NCBI GenBank assembly: GCA_964448395.1
Contig: CAYUWM010000001.1
Span: 1 to 64,000 of the forward strand
DNA length: 64,000 bases
Reading direction: 5' to 3'
Source of the DNA: CAYUWM01 sp964448395
GTDB taxonomy: Bacteria; Chloroflexota; Dehalococcoidia; E44-bin15
Positions 24,030 through 32,521 of the stretch are shown one piece after another (the first letter of the stretch is position 1; each line of letters starts with the position of its first letter). The position numbers and the translations under genes were made by a program. The notes beneath the pieces were generated by a model. That model was not told the DNA's origin, made no database searches, and saw only the letters and a program-made list of their open reading frames with translations.

Positions 24030-25448
24030 TTATATCTTGCGGCGCCAGGCTGTGCCCTTCGCTGTATCCTCGAGCGTTATACCCAGTTCTGCCAGCCCGT
24101 TGCGGATGCTGTCAGCAAGTTCCCAACCCTTCTCTCTCCTTGCCTCGTTGCGCTTCTGGATCATCAGCTCTATATAAAAGGGCGCTGGCTGCGCTTCGCT
24201 GGGCAGCTCGATGCCGAGCGATCTCGCAAGCTCGATGAACAAAGTTGAATCCAGCTGGACCTCCCTTTCCTCCAGCGTCAGCCCCAGTATCCCTGCGGCC
24301 AGCTCTTTCAGCGTCGCCTGCGCCTCACTGACATCGTAGGCAGCCTCGGCTGCGCGGTTGATATCGCGCGCCAGGTCGAACAGCACGGCGAGACCCTGCG
24401 CGGTATTGAAGTCGTCATCCATAGCATCAATGAAACGCTGACGGTAAAAAGCGATATCGAGCTCGGAGGGTTTCGTGCCGCCCTCACGGCGGGCTGCGGC
24501 GCGGAGCCTCTCGGAACCGCGCTCTGCCGATTCCCAGCCTTCATCGCTGCAGGTGAGCGGGCTACGGTAATGGGAGCTCAATATGAACAGCCGTATCGCA
24601 TCCGGGGTATATTGCTCCAGCGCCTCCTTGACGGTTATCAGGTTGCCCAGGGACTTGCTCATCTTCTCCTCACCGAGCTGCAGCAGTCCGTTGTGCATCC
24701 AGTATTTAACGAAAGGCTTGACCCCACTGAAGGCCTCGGACTGCGCTATCTCGTTCTCGTGATGGGGGAATATGAGGTCCTGGCCCCCGCCGTGGATGTC
24801 CAGCGTTTCGCCGAGGTATTTCAGCGACATTGCGCTGCACTCGATGTGCCAGCCCGGCCTTCCCGGGCCCCAGGGGCTGTCCCACTGCGGCTCGCCTGGC
24901 TTAGCACCCTTCCATAGGGTGAAGTCCATGGGGTCTTTTTTCTCGACACACTCCGCCTGCTCGCTGATCATGTCGTCCAGCTTTCGATGGCTCAGCTTGC
25001 CATATTCGGGGAAACTATTGACGCGGAAGTATACATCCCCACCGGAGGCGTAAGCATGTCCTTTATCCACAAGCCCTGATATGACCTCTATAATCTTGGG
25101 TATCTCCCCGGTGGCGCGGGGGTACACATCTACACGCCTGACGTTTAGGGCGTCCATATCCTTGAAGTACTCCGCAATAAAGCCCTCCGCCAGCTCTTTA
25201 ACGGTTGTGCCCGTCTGGTTGGAGCGGGCGATCAGCTTATCGTCTATGTCAGTGAAGTTCTGAACGTACTTAACCTTGTAGCCTCGATACTCCAGATACC
25301 GCCGGATGACATCGAACAGGATGTAGCTCATGGCGTGACCGATATGACACTCGCTGTAGGGGGTGACCCCGCAGACATACATCTTCACCGTATCACCGGT
25401 GGGAATGAACTCTTCCTTCCTGCCGGATAGCGTGTTATAGATCTTCAT
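24030..25448 (-). CDS. cysS: Cysteinyl-tRNA synthetase
   Basis: 472 residues. Class I synthetase with the zinc Cys in YVCGVTPYSECHIGHAMSY, where CHIGHA is the HIGH motif, and KMSKSLGN as the KMSKS loop (about residue 268). The C-terminal DALR-type anticodon domain follows. It charges tRNA-Cys. Its start overlaps the stop of ispF (ATGA), so the two are translationally coupled in an ispD-ispF-cysS operon, a common order in several bacterial phyla. Confidence 0.95.
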   Translation of the reverse strand: MKIYNTLSGRKEEFIPTGDTVKMYVCGVTPYSECHIGHAMSYILFDVIRRYLEYRGYKVKYVQNFTDIDDKLIARSNQTGTTVKELAEGFIAEYFKDMDALNVRRVDVYPRATGEIPKIIEVISGLVDKGHAYASGGDVYFRVNSFPEYGKLSHRKLDDMISEQAECVEKKDPMDFTLWKGAKPGEPQWDSPWGPGRPGWHIECSAMSLKYLGETLDIHGGGQDLIFPHHENEIAQSEAFSGVKPFVKYWMHNGLLQLGEEKMSKSLGNLITVKEALEQYTPDAIRLFILSSHYRSPLTCSDEGWESAERGSERLRAAARREGGTKPSELDIAFYRQRFIDAMDDDFNTAQGLAVLFDLARDINRAAEAAYDVSEAQATLKELAAGILGLTLEEREVQLDSTLFIELARSLGIELPSEAQPAPFYIELMIQKRNEARREKGWELADSIRNGLAELGITLEDTAKGTAWRRKI

Positions 25449-25927
25449 TTATCACTCTCTTCATCGATCAGGGCTACCGCATATGCGGCAATGCCCTCTC
25501 CTTTTCCCAGGGGACCTACGCCGTTAGAACTGGAAGCTTTGACTGACACCCGACTACTATCGATGTTGAGGGCACCGCTGATATTGCCTGCCATGCGGGT
25601 GATATATTCTGCCAGCTTGGGCTTATCGCATACAATGGTGGCATCGGTGTTTACGATTCTGAACCCGCCCTCGGATAGTTTAATGCCGGTGCGCTTCAGT
25701 AACTCTATACTGGATATATCCTTGTAGCGCGAGTCGTTGTCCGGGAAGTGAAAGCCGATATCTTGCATGGAGGCAGCACCGAGCAGGGAATCGATCACCG
25801 CGTGTACCAGCACGTCGGCATCGCTGTGCCCGCTGAGGCCACGCTCGTAAGTTATCGTTACGCCGCCGAGGATTAAGGGGCGTCCATCGACAAGAGGGTG
25901 TACGTCATATCCAATTCCGATACGCAT
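25445..25927 (-). CDS. ispF: 2-C-methyl-D-erythritol 2,4-cyclodiphosphate synthase
   Basis: 160 residues, normal length. Signature segments: GYDVHPLVDGRPLILGGV (metal ligands Asp and His), GHSDADVLVHAVIDSLLGA (His ligand), DIGFHFPDND, and the C-terminal SSNGVGPLGKGEGI. It closes CDP-methylerythritol phosphate into the cyclodiphosphate in the MEP route to isoprenoids. Follows ispD by 17 bases. The MEP pathway is thus present while the archaeal-type HMG-CoA-like genes at 3-5.7 kb belong to something else. Confidence 0.95.
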   Translation of the reverse strand: MRIGIGYDVHPLVDGRPLILGGVTITYERGLSGHSDADVLVHAVIDSLLGAASMQDIGFHFPDNDSRYKDISSIELLKRTGIKLSEGGFRIVNTDATIVCDKPKLAEYITRMAGNISGALNIDSSRVSVKASSSNGVGPLGKGEGIAAYAVALIDEESDK

Positions 25928-25944
25928 TATTCAGGCTCTTGCAG

Positions 25945-26622
25945 TCATCGTTCCAAGTTCTTCAGGATAGCCTCAGCGATGGCAATGTCATCGGGAGTGG
26001 TTACCTTGATGTTGGCGGGTGAGCCGGGGAATATCTTGACTTTATATCCCAGACGCTCCACCAGCGAGGCATCATCGGTGACTCCTCCCTTCGCTTTACT
26101 GTGGGCCTCGCTTATTATATCAAATCTAAATACCTGGGGGGTTTGCACTGTCCACAGGCGATCTCGCAGAAGCGTTTTCTGAACAAATTGATCTGCAGAC
26201 ACAACCTTAATGGTGTCGCTCACGGGAATTGCCGGGATGGCGGCCCCGCTGTCTCGGGCTGCCTTCAGTGCGTCTCGGATTATGCCCTGGCTCACACAGG
26301 GACGCGCCCCATCATGAATCATCACCCACTGGCAGCCGGTAAGCCACTGCAGACCCGCCCTTACCGAATCCTGGCGGCGTTCACCGCCGGGGCATACATC
26401 CCTCACCTTTGAGAGTTTATAGTCATCGATCAGCCGTTTCGCTGCATCCAACTTGTCCTCGGCAATCACCAGAACTATATCCTCAATGTCAGTGCAAGAC
26501 TGGAAGGCGCCTAGAGTACGAGCCAGCAGAGGTTTTCCCGCCAGCGGCATGAAGATCTTGTCTGCGCTGGCCATGCGCCTGCCCGCGCCGGCTGCAACAA
26601 CGATTACACCGACCTTGTCCAT
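25945..26622 (-). CDS. ispD: 2-C-methyl-D-erythritol 4-phosphate cytidylyltransferase
   Basis: 225 residues from the ATG at 26622 (GGTGA upstream); an in-frame GTG at 26652 is the alternative. Nucleotidyltransferase fold with VVAAGAGRRM (CTP-binding loop), DKIFMPLAGKPLLART, HDGARPCVSQ, and TPQVFRFDII; the late TDDASLVERLG segment binds the substrate. It couples CTP to methylerythritol phosphate in the MEP pathway. First of three co-directional genes with ispF and cysS, starting 23 bases below the membrane protein gene upstream. Confidence 0.93.
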   Translation of the reverse strand: MDKVGVIVVAAGAGRRMASADKIFMPLAGKPLLARTLGAFQSCTDIEDIVLVIAEDKLDAAKRLIDDYKLSKVRDVCPGGERRQDSVRAGLQWLTGCQWVMIHDGARPCVSQGIIRDALKAARDSGAAIPAIPVSDTIKVVSADQFVQKTLLRDRLWTVQTPQVFRFDIISEAHSKAKGGVTDDASLVERLGYKVKIFPGSPANIKVTTPDDIAIAEAILKNLER

Positions 26623-26645
26623 CACTAAATCACCAAGGGGTTGCA

Positions 26646-27290
26646 TCACCACGGGATCAGGAAGTCCAGCAGGAGGCGCAGGGTCCAGTATCCGGCGAAG
26701 GCAACCATCAAGCCTTTAACCGTCTTGCCAGCGAATACCACAAGCATATATTTCCAGAACGGGTAGTGCAGCGCACCGGCGGCAGCCCCCACGATGTCGA
26801 AGAAGAAGTTCGGTATGGCAGAGAACAGGAAAAGCACTATAGTGCCGCGCCGCTGCATCCACTCCCGCAGCTTAGTGTAGACTTTCCTGTTCTGCATCGA
26901 GCTGCGGCCGCTGAATCCCGCCATATAGGCGGGTATTTCGCCGACGGGTTCACCGAGTCCCGCCATCAATCCCACCAGCCATGGATTGAGTATTGCACCC
27001 ATGATGAAAATGAAAGGCAGGTGCGGCACCGGCACGATTATCACAGCCGCTCCCAATATTGCAATTATGAAAACGCCTAGATAGCCATAAGCCTCAACGT
27101 CACCGGTTAACCCTCCGCTGAAGTAGATGGCGATGCTGAGGACCACTATCGCAACGATGGTGGTCAGGCTTACCCAGTGTCGCCTGATCCAGCGCCGCTT
27201 GATTACCGGCGCTAGCTCCTCTTCGGCAATAACATCGAGAGCATCCTCGTGTTCATCCATCATGCTTCTGTGGTGAAAGGTTACAGGCAA
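26646..27290 (-). CDS. VTT/DedA-like membrane protein
   Basis: 214 residues; in-frame ATGs at 27263 or 27260 could also start it. After a charged cytoplasmic N-terminus (about 1-40) there are hydrophobic spans at about 42-60 and 70-110 with an intramembrane PVPHLPF segment, a conserved Gly-rich stretch (GLGEPVGEIPAYMAGFSGR), and SAIPNFFFDIVGAAAGAL, typical of the VTT (SNARE-associated) family. Relatives scramble or flip lipid carriers such as undecaprenyl phosphate. The role here is inference. Confidence 0.78.
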   Translation of the reverse strand: MPVTFHHRSMMDEHEDALDVIAEEELAPVIKRRWIRRHWVSLTTIVAIVVLSIAIYFSGGLTGDVEAYGYLGVFIIAILGAAVIIVPVPHLPFIFIMGAILNPWLVGLMAGLGEPVGEIPAYMAGFSGRSSMQNRKVYTKLREWMQRRGTIVLFLFSAIPNFFFDIVGAAAGALHYPFWKYMLVVFAGKTVKGLMVAFAGYWTLRLLLDFLIPW

Positions 27291-27351
27291 GCAGCAGGGA
27301 AGTCAAGGGCAGGCTCGCAAGATTCAATCCCCACGGGGAACGACGGTGATA

Positions 27352-29784
27352 CTATTTACCACTTTTCTTTTTAGATTTAGCAGAGAAAGTGAATCCGTCA
27401 GGGCTTGAGTCGACCGTGACACGGTCGCCCTCTTTGAATTCCCCCTGTAGTATCTTTGTCGATAGTGGGTTCTCAACGCGGCGCTGAAGGGTACGGCGTA
27501 AGGGTCGGGCGCCGAACGCCGGATCGAATCCTTCCTTAGCCAGCTGCGACTTTGCCTCCTCCGTAAGTTCCACGGATATTTTGCGCTCCTCAAGTCGCTT
27601 CTGGATATCCTTCATCATCAGGTCGACGATGAGCTTGATCTGCTCTTCAGTGAGAGGCTGGAATATCACCACCTCATCGAGGCGGTTGAGAAACTCGGGA
27701 CGGAAGGTTTTTTTCAAGGCGTCCTCAACGGCACTTTTTCGTCTCTCCATCTCGCCATTTGTCTCCTTGGAAAAGCCTATGGACTGGCGCTGAAACTCCT
27801 CCGTGCCCAGGTTCGAGGTCATGATCACCACCGTATTCTTGAAATTTACGGTCCTGCCATGCCCGTCGGTAAGCCTGCCGTCCTCCAGGATCTGGAGCAG
27901 GATGTTAAACACGTTGGGGTGAGCCTTCTCCATCTCATCAAGCAGGATCACTTTATACGGGCGGCGGCGCACCGCCTCGGTGAGCTGACCTCCTTCTTCG
28001 TAGCCGATGTAGCCCGGGGGAGCGCCGATGAGCCGCGAAACGGTATGCCTTTCCATGTACTCGGACATATCCAGCCGTACCATGGCCTCTTCGTCATCGA
28101 ACAGGAACTCGGCAAGGGCACGCGCCAGCTCTGTCTTGCCCACGCCGGTAGGCCCGAGGAAGATGAAGCTGCCGATCGGCCGCCGCGGGTCCTTGAGTCC
28201 GGCCCGCGCCCGCCTGATGGACTCGGAAACAACCCTGACGGCATCTTCCTGGCCGATGATCCTCTGGTGCAGCCTCTCTTCCATGTGGAGCAGCTTCTCG
28301 GTCTCCTCCTCCAGCATGCGGGATACGGGGATGCCGGTCCAGCTGGATACCAGCTCAGCGATATCCTCCTCGTCCACCATACCATCGATCTTCTCCTCCT
28401 GGAGCCATGTCTGCTTAGCTTTATTGTATTCTTCCTCGACAGATATCCGCTCCACCTTCAGCCGGGAGGCGCGCTCGTAATCCTGTTTCTCCGATGCCGC
28501 CTCCTCTTCTCGGACCAGTTGCTGCAGTTTCTTTTCCAGGTCCTTCACATTCTTGGGGGCGCTTTCCGTGTCAATTCTTAGCTTGGCTGCCGCCTCATCT
28601 ATAAGGTCAATTGCTTTGTCCGGAAGATAGCGATCGGAGATATAGAGATGGCTCAGATGTGCCGCCGCCTCGAGGGCGGAATCGGTGAACCGGATCTTGT
28701 GATGTGCTTCGTAACGCGGTCGCAGCGCCCGCAGCATCTCGATGGTATCCTCCTCGCTGGGCTCGTCCACGTAGACGGGCTGCAGCCGCCGTTCCAGCGC
28801 GGCATCCTTCTCGATGTGCTCCCGGTATTCATCCAGCGTGGTTGCCCCCACGCACTGCAGTTCGCCGCGGGCTAGGGCTGGCTTGAGCATGTTGCTGGCA
28901 TCGATGGCGCCCTCGGCGGCCCCGGCCCCGACCACGGTGTGTATCTCGTCGATAAACAGGACGATTTCGCCCTGGGCCTGGCGAATCTCGTCCATCACCG
29001 CCTTCAATCGTTCCTCGAACTCGCCGCGGAACTTCGAGCCGGCGACCAGCGCCCCCATGTCGAGCGCTATCACTCGCTTGTTTTTCAGTGAATCGGGGGC
29101 GTCGCCGCTCACGATCATCTGGGCCAGACCCTCCACGATAGCGGTCTTGCCTACGCCAGCCTCCCCGATGATGACAGGGTTGTTCTTGGTGCGCCTGGTG
29201 AGCACCTGCATAACACGTTTGATCTCGTTATCACGCCCGATCACGGGATCGAGTTTCCCCTCCTCGGCGAGCATGGTGAGATCGCGGCTGTACTTCTCAA
29301 GAGCGCCGTATTTGCTCTCGGCGTGGGGGTCTGTCGCACGGTGGCTGCCCCGGATGTCGCGCAACGCCGAATAAAGCTTCTCCTGGTCGATGCCGAAATC
29401 GCTAAGTATCCGTGAAGCATCTCCGTCACGTTCAGCTGCCATGGCTATCAGTATGTGCTCCGTGCCGATGAACTCATCCTTCAGACGGTCGGCCTCGGCG
29501 GCTGCGTTCTCCAGCAAGTTTACCGTCCGTGGCGTGGTATAGACCGTCGCTTCCTCGTATGAAACCTGGGGCGTCTGTGCCAGCGCCTCTTCAACGCGGC
29601 TGCGCACCTCGCTGGCTTTTACCCCCAGCTTCTTCAATATATCTCCGGTCAGGCCTTTAGGCTGCTGCAGCATAGCGAGCAGTATGTGCTCCACATCCCA
29701 CTGGCTGTGCTTATAGCTGCGCACCAGTTCCTGCGAGCGGGCCAGCGTTTCCTGTGCCTGTTCGGTGAATCTATCCTGCCTCAT
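27352..29784 (-). CDS. clpC: ClpC-type AAA+ unfoldase
   Basis: 810 residues, GAGGAG ribosome binding site. Two Clp-N repeats (about 1-140), AAA domain 1 with Walker A GEAGVGKTAI and Walker B LFIDEIHT, a short middle domain carrying a UVR motif (EKQDYERASRLKVERI), AAA domain 2 with GPTGVGKTEL and LLDEMEKAHP, and the C-terminal ClpB-D2 small domain ending in a Lys-rich tail. The short middle domain plus UVR motif and an IGF tripeptide (about residue 665) that docks onto ClpP mark it as ClpC, a proteolytic unfoldase, rather than the disaggregase ClpB. It is last in a dnaJ-hspR-clpC run. Confidence 0.9.
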   Translation of the reverse strand: MRQDRFTEQAQETLARSQELVRSYKHSQWDVEHILLAMLQQPKGLTGDILKKLGVKASEVRSRVEEALAQTPQVSYEEATVYTTPRTVNLLENAAAEADRLKDEFIGTEHILIAMAAERDGDASRILSDFGIDQEKLYSALRDIRGSHRATDPHAESKYGALEKYSRDLTMLAEEGKLDPVIGRDNEIKRVMQVLTRRTKNNPVIIGEAGVGKTAIVEGLAQMIVSGDAPDSLKNKRVIALDMGALVAGSKFRGEFEERLKAVMDEIRQAQGEIVLFIDEIHTVVGAGAAEGAIDASNMLKPALARGELQCVGATTLDEYREHIEKDAALERRLQPVYVDEPSEEDTIEMLRALRPRYEAHHKIRFTDSALEAAAHLSHLYISDRYLPDKAIDLIDEAAAKLRIDTESAPKNVKDLEKKLQQLVREEEAASEKQDYERASRLKVERISVEEEYNKAKQTWLQEEKIDGMVDEEDIAELVSSWTGIPVSRMLEEETEKLLHMEERLHQRIIGQEDAVRVVSESIRRARAGLKDPRRPIGSFIFLGPTGVGKTELARALAEFLFDDEEAMVRLDMSEYMERHTVSRLIGAPPGYIGYEEGGQLTEAVRRRPYKVILLDEMEKAHPNVFNILLQILEDGRLTDGHGRTVNFKNTVVIMTSNLGTEEFQRQSIGFSKETNGEMERRKSAVEDALKKTFRPEFLNRLDEVVIFQPLTEEQIKLIVDLMMKDIQKRLEERKISVELTEEAKSQLAKEGFDPAFGARPLRRTLQRRVENPLSTKILQGEFKEGDRVTVDSSPDGFTFSAKSKKKSGK

Positions 29785-29830
29785 TTCTCAGCTCCTCGTT
29801 ACTTCACGAATTCCTACGTTCAAATCGTTG

Positions 29831-30202
29831 CTATTGCTTCTTTCTCGCTTGTGGACGGCGCCTGCTCGGCGGCAGCATACGCTTGGGCCAGAGCCCTGCC
29901 TCCCGCAAGCGGTCGATCTCGCGCTCGGTTTCTGCTATCTGCTGCTCGAGCGTCTCGATGCGCTCGGTCAGACGCAGAATAACCTCTACGCCAGCCAGGT
30001 TTATCCCGAGGTCGTTCATCAGCGTCCTCACCTGGCGCAACCTCTCGATGTCCCTGTTGGAATAAAGGCGCACTCTGCCGCTTGAACGGGACGGCTCGAT
30101 TATCCCCGCCTTCTCGTAATAGCGCAGGGTCTGGGCGTGTACACCAATCATTCTGGCTACAACACTGATCACATAACACGGTTCAGAATCGTTAATGTTC
30201 AT
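29831..30202 (-). CDS. hspR: HspR, MerR-family heat-shock repressor
   Basis: 123 residues from the ATG at 30202, which has GAGGTG at good spacing; an in-frame GTG at 30211 overlaps that site. The winged-helix segment YVISVVARMIGVHAQTLRYY, then YEKAGIIEPSRSSGRVRLYS, is typical of HspR. A coiled-coil dimer helix follows (about 75-105) and a basic tail. HspR binds upstream of dnaK/dnaJ/clp operons with DnaK as co-repressor. It is cotranscribed with dnaJ and clpC, so the locus is probably self-regulated. I could not find a canonical HAIR operator in the promoter region. Confidence 0.88.
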   Translation of the reverse strand: MNINDSEPCYVISVVARMIGVHAQTLRYYEKAGIIEPSRSSGRVRLYSNRDIERLRQVRTLMNDLGINLAGVEVILRLTERIETLEQQIAETEREIDRLREAGLWPKRMLPPSRRRPQARKKQ

Positions 30203-30230
30203 CAATAGCACCTCATCCTATCCAAGCCTG

Positions 30231-31172
30231 TTACCCTTTAGGCCGAAGCTTTCTCAATTCCTCAAAAAGCTGCTTCTCCCGCTCCTTCAAGTTCTCCGGT
30301 ATAACTACTTTTACCTTGGCGATGAGGTCACCCCTTGAGGTATCTCCCATCACCGGCATCCCCTGCTGCTTCAAGCGGAACATCTTGCCGTTCTGGGTCT
30401 CCGGCGGGATCTTAAGGGAGAGATTCTTCCCCTTTAGCGACGGAACGCCAACCTCTCCACCGAGGACGGCATCAGCAAGGGGTACATCAACCTCAACATT
30501 AATATCGTTCCCCTTGCGCTGGAACACGGGATGGGGTCTAACTGAGACAACGAGATACAGGTCGCCCCGCGGGCCTTCGCCCGGGCCGGGCTCGCCCTTT
30601 CCGCTGACCTTAATACGAGAGCCGTCCTTGACCCCCGATGGCACCTTGACCTCGAGGCGGTGGCCCAAAACGTCCTCAACGACCCGGGTGGTGCCGTAGA
30701 AGGCCTCTTCTAGGGTCACCTCGGCAGGATACTCAACGTTCCTCCCACGGCGCGGCCTCTGAGGCGCGACCCTGGCGCCGGCACCGCGGGCGAAAGTGGT
30801 GAATATATCACTAAGATCGCTGTAGTCGCCCATGTCGCCGAAATCGACGAACTGAACCCTGGTGCCCTGGCTTGGCCGCTTCGAGGAATCGGAAAAACCG
30901 GTAAAACCGCCGAACGGCCCCTGCTGCTGGGCATCGAGCTGGTCGGCATATTTCCAGTTATCGCCGTACTTGTCGTAGGCCTTGCGCTTCTTCGGATCGG
31001 AGAGGACCTCGTGGGCAGTGTTGATATCCTTGAACCTCGCCTCCGCCGATTTATCCCCTGGATTGACATCGGGGTGGTGCTTGCGTGCCAGCTTGCGAAA
31101 GGCCTGCTTGATATCCTTATCAGAGGCCGTTTTGCTCACTCCCAACACATCGTAAAAGTTCTTAGATGCCAT
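30231..31172 (-). CDS. DnaJ-family co-chaperone, CbpA-like (no zinc domain)
   Basis: 313 residues. J domain at about 3-70 with the HPD tripeptide in RKHHPDVNPGD. A Gly/Phe-type linker (QQGPFGGFTGFSD) follows, then two DnaJ C-terminal beta domains (about 145-305, with VTLEEAFYGTTR and LEVKVPSGVKDG). The zinc-finger domain of classical DnaJ is missing, so it is a type II protein like CbpA. It would stimulate DnaK, which is not in this window. First gene of the minus-strand heat-shock operon, behind a near-consensus promoter. Confidence 0.9.
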   Translation of the reverse strand: MASKNFYDVLGVSKTASDKDIKQAFRKLARKHHPDVNPGDKSAEARFKDINTAHEVLSDPKKRKAYDKYGDNWKYADQLDAQQQGPFGGFTGFSDSSKRPSQGTRVQFVDFGDMGDYSDLSDIFTTFARGAGARVAPQRPRRGRNVEYPAEVTLEEAFYGTTRVVEDVLGHRLEVKVPSGVKDGSRIKVSGKGEPGPGEGPRGDLYLVVSVRPHPVFQRKGNDINVEVDVPLADAVLGGEVGVPSLKGKNLSLKIPPETQNGKMFRLKQQGMPVMGDTSRGDLIAKVKVVIPENLKEREKQLFEELRKLRPKG

Positions 31173-31193
31173 AAATACCCCTAATCTAAAGTC

Positions 31194-31222
31194 ATTATAT
31201 AATAGATATGTTAATTTGTCAA
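31194..31222 (-). promoter_or_regulatory. Promoter of the dnaJ-hspR-clpC operon
   Basis: On the minus strand a consensus TTGACA (31222-31217) and consensus TATAAT (31199-31194) are 17 bases apart. A perfect sigma-70 promoter for heat-shock genes implies control by repression, fitting HspR. Confidence 0.8.
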
Positions 31223-31253
31223 TATATATTCTAACATCTACTAATAACTAGAC

Positions 31254-31282
31254 TTGACAATATGGTGTTAATGTGCTATATT
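31254..31282 (+). promoter_or_regulatory. Promoter of hsp20
   Basis: TTGACA (31254-31259) and TATATT (31277-31282) are 17 bases apart, divergent from the dnaJ promoter with 31 bases between the two -35 boxes, space enough for one shared repressor site. Confidence 0.78.
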
Positions 31283-31311
31283 AATTGAGGTAAAGAAAGG
31301 AGGTGAAATGG

Positions 31312-31851
31312 ATGAACCTGATACGCTGGGATCCGTTCCGGGAGCTGGTTGGGATGCGTCAGACGATGGACCGCCTGCTTGAAGGCGGGTACGTAAGGCC
31401 TTCGCGGCCGCTGGTAGGGTGGACCGAATGGGCGCAGCCTTCACTCGACATGTACCAGACGCCCAAGGAGGTGGTGATTAAGGCCGCCCTGCCCGGTGTT
31501 GACCCTGAGGATGTCGAAATCGAGATCGCGGGGAATACGCTGACAATCAAAGGCGAGATTAAGCAGGAAGAGAAGTCGGAAGAGGATGACTACCTCTGCC
31601 GCGAGTGCCACTATGGCAGCTATTACCGGGCCATCACCCTGCCTCAGTCAGTCAAGGGCGATAATGCAGAGGCCACCTTCGAAGACGGCATCCTCACCCT
31701 GACTGTACCTAAGACTGAGGTGGAGAAGCCCAAGAAGATAGAGGTCAAGGCCAAAAAGGCTATCGAAGGCGGGCCAAATAAGCCCAAAACCGTCAAGTCT
31801 AGGGCGTCCAAGAAGAGCCCGAAGAAGAAAAAACCTGCTAAGGGCAAATAA
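31312..31851 (+). CDS. Small heat-shock protein Hsp20 with a Lys-rich tail
   Basis: 179 residues from the ATG at 31312, eight bases after AGGAGG. The alpha-crystallin domain covers about 45-140: PSLDMYQTPKEVVIKAALPG, the VEIEIAGNTLTIKGE strand, and ATFEDGILTLTVPK. A Cys pair (LCREC) lies in the loop between strands. The last 40 residues are Lys/Pro-rich (SPKKKKPAKGK at the end), unlike the short I-x-I tails of most Hsp20s, and resemble histone-H1-like tails. It holds unfolding proteins in an ATP-independent way. Divergent from the dnaJ operon and ended by a strong terminator. Confidence 0.9.
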   Translation: MNLIRWDPFRELVGMRQTMDRLLEGGYVRPSRPLVGWTEWAQPSLDMYQTPKEVVIKAALPGVDPEDVEIEIAGNTLTIKGEIKQEEKSEEDDYLCRECHYGSYYRAITLPQSVKGDNAEATFEDGILTLTVPKTEVEKPKKIEVKAKKAIEGGPNKPKTVKSRASKKSPKKKKPAKGK

Positions 31852-31874
31852 ACCTGTCACAAAAATGCTTAGAG

Positions 31875-31906
31875 GAGAGTGGAGGAGATCCACTCTCTTT
31901 CTATTT
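31875..31906 (+). terminator. Rho-independent terminator of hsp20
   Basis: GAGAGTGGA (31875-31883) pairs with TCCACTCTC (31889-31897) around a five-base loop, followed by TTTCTATTT. Confidence 0.8.
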
Positions 31907-31912
31907 GCCGGA

Positions 31913-32521
31913 TCATCCGCCTGCCGGGAATGCGATCTCGATGAGCTGCCTGATGATCCTTGCCGTTGCTCCCCAGATGACGTTGCCCTGATACTCGAAA
32001 ACGAACCCGGTGAGCAGCTCCCCGTTCAGATCGTACGCCTCTTCCCTGTAGTTGTGTTCATCGAGTAGCGCCGATATGGGCACCTCGATTAGCGTTTCGA
32101 TTTCATCAGCGCTGACCTGGAATTCATAGGGATACGGGATTATCCCAACGTAGGGCGTGATCAGGAAATTGCTGGTGACAGTACCCATGCTGTCCAACTC
32201 CCCCAGTATCCGCACGTCATTCGGATTGACGCCGACCTCTTCGAATGTTTCACGCAGTGCGGTGTCCTTTAGGTCGCGGTCAGTTTCATGTCGGGCACCG
32301 CCGGGGAAACAGATCTGACCTTTGTGATACTCGAGCGTTTCGGTGCGTTTGGTGAACAAGATATGAAATTCGTTACCCTTCTCGAACAGAGGGACGAGCA
32401 CGGCGGCAGGGGACAGGGGGGCATTGTGCAGGATAATCGTTTGTTTGACCCTAAGGTCGAGAACACCACGCAAGTTGTCGAGAAACATTCCCGAGTCTTG
32501 CTCTGGCGGCTGCCTATTCAT
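31913..32521 (-). CDS. NUDIX hydrolase, CoA pyrophosphatase-like
   Basis: 202 residues. The Nudix box G-x5-E-x7-R-E-x2-E-E-x-G is present as GGARHETDRDLKDTALRETF plus EEVG (about 90-113). Upstream, the LFTKRTETLEYHKGQICFPGG stretch matches the CoA-specific subgroup (NudL/YeaB), which cleaves CoA to 3',5'-ADP and phosphopantetheine. It is the last gene of a run with an acyl-CoA-synthetase-like gene (8-base overlap) and coaE, so the operon groups CoA making, use and breakdown. Confidence 0.85.
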   Translation of the reverse strand: MNRQPPEQDSGMFLDNLRGVLDLRVKQTIILHNAPLSPAAVLVPLFEKGNEFHILFTKRTETLEYHKGQICFPGGARHETDRDLKDTALRETFEEVGVNPNDVRILGELDSMGTVTSNFLITPYVGIIPYPYEFQVSADEIETLIEVPISALLDEHNYREEAYDLNGELLTGFVFEYQGNVIWGATARIIRQLIEIAFPAGG

